A DNA stretch of 64,000 nt from Alphaproteobacteria bacterium (lineage in GTDB: Bacteria > Pseudomonadota > Alphaproteobacteria > UBA828). The stretch's first letter is position 1; each line of letters begins with the position of its first letter. A model generated the notes under the pieces. It made no database searches, was not told where the DNA came from, and worked only from the letters and a program-made list of their open reading frames with translations. Made by a program: the position numbers and the translations under genes. This document shows positions 60,807 through 64,000 of this stretch, piece after piece. Where the stretch lies: positions 209,794 through 273,793 of the forward strand of contig JAJDUK010000063.1 of assembly GCA_022826665.1 (NCBI GenBank), read 5' to 3'.

Positions 60807-61646
60807 GTGAGCGAGACGCCCGACTCCGGCCGGGTGGCGATCGGCGACTTCGAGGTGGGCAACGCGCTGCCGCTCGCGCTGATCGCGGGCCCCTGCGCCA
60901 TCGAGGGGCGCGACCACGCGCTCCGGGTCTCGGAGACGCTGGTCGAGATGACGGCGGCGCGGGGCATTCCGTTCGTCTACAAGAGCTCCTTCGACAAGGC
61001 GAACCGCACCTCGGCCGGGAGCCCGCGCGGCATCGGGATCGACGAGGGGCTCGCGATCCTGGAGGCAGTGCGCGAGGCCCACGGCTGCCCGGTGCTGACC
61101 GACGTGCACCTGCCGGAGCAGTGCCAGGCGGCAGCGCAGGCGGTGGACGTGCTCCAGATCCCGGCGTTCCTCTGCCGCCAGACCGACCTGCTGCTGGCGG
61201 CGGCGACGACCGGCAAGGCGATCAACGTGAAGAAGGGCCAGTTTCTCGCGCCGTGGGACATGCGCCACGTGGTGGCTAAGATCACCGACGCCGGCAATCG
61301 CCGGGTGCTGGTGTGCGAGCGGGGGGCGAGCTTCGGCTACAACACGCTGGTCTCGGACATGCGAAGCCTGCCGCTTTTGGCGGAGACCGGCTGTCCGGTG
61401 GTGTTCGACGCCACCCATTCGGTGCAGCAGCCGGGCGGACAGGGCTCGTCGAGCGGCGGGCAGCGGGAGTTCGTGCCGGTGCTCGCGCGGGCGGCGGTTG
61501 CAGTGGGCGTCGCGGCGGTGTTTATGGAGACTCACCCGGCGCCCGAGGAGGCGCCCTCCGACGGCCCCAACATGGTGCCGCTGGATGCCCTGCCCGCGCT
61601 GCTCGACCGGCTGCTCGCCTTCGACGCGCTGGCCAAGAATTCGTGA
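60807..61646 (+). CDS. kdsA: 3-deoxy-8-phosphooctulonate (KDO-8-P) synthase
   Basis: The 279-residue enzyme joins phosphoenolpyruvate and arabinose 5-phosphate for lipopolysaccharide core synthesis. It has [15 protein letters not shown] near 25-39, [19 protein letters not shown] near 57-75, [19 protein letters not shown] near 117-135, [11 protein letters not shown] near 137-147, and [20 protein letters not shown] near 198-217. It starts with GTG, 29 bases after pyrG, an order common in alphaproteobacteria. Presence of kdsA indicates an LPS-bearing outer membrane. Confidence 0.97.
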   Translation: MSETPDSGRVAIGDFEVGNALPLALIAGPCAIEGRDHALRVSETLVEMTAARGIPFVYKSSFDKANRTSAGSPRGIGIDEGLAILEAVREAHGCPVLTDVHLPEQCQAAAQAVDVLQIPAFLCRQTDLLLAAATTGKAINVKKGQFLAPWDMRHVVAKITDAGNRRVLVCERGASFGYNTLVSDMRSLPLLAETGCPVVFDATHSVQQPGGQGSSSGGQREFVPVLARAAVAVGVAAVFMETHPAPEEAPSDGPNMVPLDALPALLDRLLAFDALAKNS

Positions 61647-61657
61647 GGGAGAGAGCG

Positions 61658-62557
61658 ATGAGCGAGGGATGCGTGTTCATCGGCGGCGAGTATGTCGCGC
61701 CCGAGGACGCCAAGATGTCGATCTTCGACGCCGGCTTCGTCTGGAGCGATACCGTCTACGACGTGACCTCCACCTGGGCTGGCTGGTTCTTCATGCTGGA
61801 CGAGCACCTGGAGCGTTTCGAGCGCTCCTGCGAAGGCTTCCGGCTGGAGAACCCCTACAGCGCCGACGAGATGCGCAGCATCCTCGCCGAGTGCGTGGCG
61901 CGGACCGGGCTCGACAACTGCTACGTGAAGATCCAGCTCACCCGCGGCGTGATCCAGAGCCAGACCCGCGACCCGCGCCTCGGGTCCCCGGAATTCGTGG
62001 CCTATGCCACGCCTTACGCATGGATCTGGGGCGAGGAAAAATGCCGCAATGGCGCCGCCCTCTATCTCAGTGGCATTGAGCGGGTCTCGTCCAAGGCGAT
62101 CGACGCCCGCTACAAGAACTACAACCGGGCGGACTTCGTGCAGGCCCGCTTCGAGGCCTACGACAACGGCTGCGACGACGCGATCCTGGTGGGGGCCGAC
62201 GGCTCGCTCACCGAAGGGCCGGGCTACAACATCTTCGTTGTTCGCGACGGCGCGGTAGCGTCTCCCGACGCCAATGTGCTGGAGGGGATCACACGGCGCG
62301 CGGTCGCCGAGCTCTGCGACGAGGAGGGGATTCCCTTCGTCTACCGCCGGATGGAGCCGGAGGAGCTTGGTGAGGCCGACGAGCTCTTTGCGAGCACCAC
62401 GGCCGGCGGCGTGATGCCGGTGGTGCGGCTCGGCGACAAGCCCATCGGCAACGGCCATGCCGGCCTCGTGACCAGCCGTATCCAGTCCCGCTATTGGCAG
62501 AAGCGCGAGGAGGGATGGCACGGCACGCGAGTGGAGGACATTCGCAAGGCTGCTTGA
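61658..62557 (+). CDS. Branched-chain amino acid aminotransferase-like protein (class IV)
   Basis: This 299-residue fold-type IV PLP enzyme has SIFDAGFVWSDTVYDVTS at 21-38, the PLP lysine in ARYKNYNRADFV (Lys153), LTEGPGYNIFVV near 187-198 (Glu before the pyridine nitrogen), and TRRAVAELCDEEGIPF near 214-229. It fits the BCAT/D-amino acid transaminase-like group; the exact amino donor is uncertain. The ATG at 61658 follows GAGGGAGAGA. The last codons are repeated in a diverged copy at 63713-63770, beyond an AT-rich insertion, so the present 3' end may be a replacement. Confidence 0.88.
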   Translation: MSEGCVFIGGEYVAPEDAKMSIFDAGFVWSDTVYDVTSTWAGWFFMLDEHLERFERSCEGFRLENPYSADEMRSILAECVARTGLDNCYVKIQLTRGVIQSQTRDPRLGSPEFVAYATPYAWIWGEEKCRNGAALYLSGIERVSSKAIDARYKNYNRADFVQARFEAYDNGCDDAILVGADGSLTEGPGYNIFVVRDGAVASPDANVLEGITRRAVAELCDEEGIPFVYRRMEPEELGEADELFASTTAGGVMPVVRLGDKPIGNGHAGLVTSRIQSRYWQKREEGWHGTRVEDIRKAA

Positions 62558-62660
62558 AGTCTGTTTCTTTAGGACGGAACCGCACCTGGCGTTTCGCCTA
62601 CATTTGCGGCACTCCTTCAGCCTAACGGCTTCGGCAAGGCGGGTGTCCGCATTAGCGCCA

Positions 62661-62680
62661 AGTGCCGTTGATACGGCACT
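62661..62680. promoter_or_regulatory. Perfect inverted repeat upstream of the AT-rich gene
   Basis: AGTGCCGT-TGAT-ACGGCACT is an eight-base perfect inverted repeat 47 bases before the start codon at 62727. Its size and place suit an operator for a dimeric repressor, although a small hairpin in the leader RNA is also possible. Confidence 0.5.
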
Positions 62681-62726
62681 CTTGGTTATCCCCACACACT
62701 AATGGCTTGTTGGAGTGACTGTGCGA

Positions 62727-63638
62727 ATGCGACTAATACATCCAATCTATCTTGATATACCCATGCTTGTTTCGTTTGCGGCGGCTATCGAGGGAGGCCT
62801 GTCATTCGGTACCGAAGTTACACGTGAGGAAACCAACACTAAAGCGGTGGGAGCAGAAGGCGCTGCAAATTTTGGCCTCAGCCATCTGTTTAGCCAGTTT
62901 TTCGATTTTTCGGCTGATCTTCAAGTTCAAGGATCGAAGGAGGATCGAGAACGATATGTAGAAAAGAGTTCGCGATCTCACACCGAAGCATCAGTTGCAA
63001 TCTTGCTTTATGATAGGTTAAGGGGGAATACAGGTTACATTGTGGACGTTGAGACGCTTGAGGCTGCACGACAGGTGGAACCTGGAGCCCTGATAGAGAT
63101 TGCCGGCACGGTAGAAAAGAATGCTATAGACGCCATGATTGACTATGTTGATGCGGTGAACATCATGAGCAAAATCGGGTCCAAGAGTCCGAATGCTTCT
63201 CCTGACGTGTCGAATGGAAGGCGCCGCAACGCAGGCGGTGGCAGGAATAGAAATGAGAGTCAAGGACCGCTTGCAAGAATTCGAGACGCGCTCAATGAAG
63301 ACCGCGAGAGGACACCAATATCTAACGTGCTCTTGCGATGTACTATACCAAACAACATCACAGCCGTCGTGACGCTCCGAACGGAGAATCTTCGAGATCT
63401 CACGCTTAGCGAGCTTCACAAGAACAGCGTCCGAGTCCTCGGTAAAGTAACCAGGGTCGTCGATCAAGGTGAGAGCATGAGCTCGTTTGAGAATTATGGA
63501 ATGGCACTAATCGAACCGGATAAGTTGCAAGAAATGTTCGACAAGCTGGGCGATACAGAGAATATTACGCTTGACCTCAGCGAGGTGCAGGTGCAGGGCC
63601 CAGCGTTACAAGTCTTACCATTGATGGTCTTTGTGTGA
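62727..63638 (+). CDS. AT-rich hypothetical protein, possibly DUF6414-like
   Basis: The 303-residue protein begins MRLIHPIYLDIPMLVSFAAA, followed by IEGGLSFGTEVTREE, an N-terminus I tentatively associate with the DUF6414 family. A SHLFSQFFDFSADLQVQGSK segment is near 51-70, an Asn/Arg/Gly-rich linker near 165-180, and a C-terminal beta-rich part ends in VLPLMVFV. No catalytic motif, signal peptide or membrane helix is obvious. The function is not known to me. Codon use is unlike the GC-rich neighbours, which points to recent acquisition. I prefer the ATG at 62727 (GGAG ribosome site at 62712) to a GTG four codons earlier. Confidence 0.65.
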   Translation: MRLIHPIYLDIPMLVSFAAAIEGGLSFGTEVTREETNTKAVGAEGAANFGLSHLFSQFFDFSADLQVQGSKEDRERYVEKSSRSHTEASVAILLYDRLRGNTGYIVDVETLEAARQVEPGALIEIAGTVEKNAIDAMIDYVDAVNIMSKIGSKSPNASPDVSNGRRRNAGGGRNRNESQGPLARIRDALNEDRERTPISNVLLRCTIPNNITAVVTLRTENLRDLTLSELHKNSVRVLGKVTRVVDQGESMSSFENYGMALIEPDKLQEMFDKLGDTENITLDLSEVQVQGPALQVLPLMVFV

Positions 63639-63718
63639 ATGAAATGTGGTAGCTTGATCGAGTTGAACATCCAGTGCGAAATCTCGGCACAGAGCTATTC
63701 CTGCTCCCGGATTGAGCG

Positions 63719-63770
63719 GGAAGAAGGCTGGCACGGTACGCGGGTGGAGGACATTCGCGACGCGGCCTAG
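63719..63770 (+). pseudogene. Displaced 3' end of the aminotransferase gene
   Basis: The frame reads REEGWHGTRVEDIRDAA followed by TAG, against REEGWHGTRVEDIRKAA and TGA at the end of the intact gene. It is GC-rich like the host genome, in contrast to the insertion before it, so it may be the original end of the gene. Confidence 0.65.
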
Positions 63771-63784
63771 CCGGTTCCAACTCC

Positions 63785-63840
63785 CCGGACCATGGTGCGG
63801 TGGAAGGCGCGGGCGGCGCGGGGCAGCATCGCGGGATGAG
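63785..63840 (+). repeat. Dispersed 5' block preceding a DUF3486 gene (copy 2)
   Basis: CCGGACCATGGTGCGGTG followed by a GC-rich run and GGGGCAGCATCGC leads into ATGAGCCA, matching 18806-18858 with few differences. The conserved block stops upstream of CCGGACC in both copies. Confidence 0.72.
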
Positions 63841-64000
63841 CCAACGAACAGCCCGCAAGCACATCCCCGCCATGCAAAACGAAACCCGACAGACCACGCC
63901 GGCGGCGGCGTTCAGCCGCTCCTCCATCAAGCGCCTGCCGCACAAACTGCGCGAGGCCGTCGATCAGGCCATCGCGGACGGCGATACAATCGACCAGATC
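63836..64000 (+). CDS. Second DUF3486 (Mu gp27-like) protein, N-terminal part (cut by window end)
   Basis: The 55 codons present read MSQRTARKHIPAMQNETRQ, then FSRSSIKRLPHKLREAVDQA and IADGDTIDQI. This aligns without gaps at the core with residues 36-62 of the DUF3486 gene at 18855 (RSSIDRLPAKLREAVDAA), but differs at many positions. The two are thus related but not recent identical copies. The rest lies beyond the window, so whether it is intact cannot be judged. Confidence 0.7.
   Translation, partial: MSQRTARKHIPAMQNETRQTTPAAAFSRSSIKRLPHKLREAVDQAIADGDTIDQI

Larger units (their letters stand above)
62531..63758. mobile_element. AT-rich insertion bounded by a duplicated aminotransferase gene end
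   Basis: The last about 50 bases of the aminotransferase gene (62507-62557) recur, diverged, at 63719-63770 in the same direction. The identical 15-base core GTGGAGGACATTCGC lies at 62531-62545 and 63744-63758. Between them the DNA is AT-rich and holds one gene (62727-63638). The layout resembles an element that enters a gene's 3' end and supplies a substitute end. No integrase or transposase gene lies inside, so it may be a reduced or passively mobilised element. Exact ends are uncertain. Confidence 0.6.

Overview
The window is GC-rich chromosomal DNA of an alphaproteobacterium, most likely a heterotroph near the Rhodospirillales (inference). The signs are a phasin gene, an hdaA/ppk/ppx block, the trpD-trpC-moaC-moeA block, the ppiD / tpiA-secG-pyrG-kdsA block, and a mostly aerobic-type cobalamin cluster. 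Almost all genes share the same high-GC codon use. Two genes are visibly AT-rich and look imported: 17499-18257 and 62727-63638.

Layout. (1) 1-16.8 kb: adenosylcobalamin synthesis. A partial cbiD and cobK are on the plus strand. The tightly overlapping run cbiX-cobH-cobL-cobI-cbiG/cobJ-cobM is on the minus strand. cobD is alone on plus. A cobalamin-riboswitch-led minus operon follows: cobU, a BtuF-like protein, cobW, cobN, cobO, cobQ. (2) 16.9-24 kb: an ArsC-type phosphatase, an AT-rich HExxH protein, tRNA-Arg(CCG), an orphan Mu gp27-like (DUF3486) gene between direct repeats, a short-chain dehydrogenase (SDR), a GlnT/GmaS-type ligase and tRNA-Leu(CAA). (3) 22.6-29.7 kb: ppx, ppk, hdaA, a DUF2066 protein, purN and a phasin with a large promoter dyad. 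(4) 29.7-36.9 kb: a glycosyltransferase remnant, an SDR, a luciferase-like flavin enzyme, and a branched-chain-type ABC transporter with a fused LivM-LivG. (5) 37-42 kb: a YggS-type PLP protein, a ThiE-like protein, moeA, moaC, trpC, trpD. (6) 42-55.7 kb: a TPR/2OG-Fe(II) oxygenase-like protein, then a plus-strand operon with an FmdD-like amide ABC importer, both subunits of an N,N-dimethylformamidase-like enzyme, a degenerate Rieske-family protein and a small hypothetical, followed by small genes. (7) 55.7-64 kb: ppiD, tpiA, secG, pyrG, kdsA, an aminotransferase, an AT-rich insertion that duplicates the 3' end of the aminotransferase gene, and the start of a second DUF3486 gene.

How the genes work together. 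The cobalamin genes cover most steps from precorrin-2 to GDP-cobinamide. cobG/cobZ, cobB, cobS/cobT, cobC and cobV are not seen here. The 44-53 kb operon would import a small amide and hydrolyse it to formate and an amine. The GlnT/GmaS-like ligase at 20.7 kb could in principle assimilate methylamine or ammonium, but it is not linked to that operon. The operon block lies between ppiD and trpD, where many alphaproteobacteria carry trpE and trpG.

Most unusual items: the Rieske-family protein that has lost two of its four cluster ligands and the expected catalytic histidines; the AT-rich insertion at 62.5-63.8 kb with a duplicated gene end; and the repeat-flanked orphan DUF3486 genes, two copies with a shared 5' block. 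No CRISPR array, rRNA, integrase or transposase was found.
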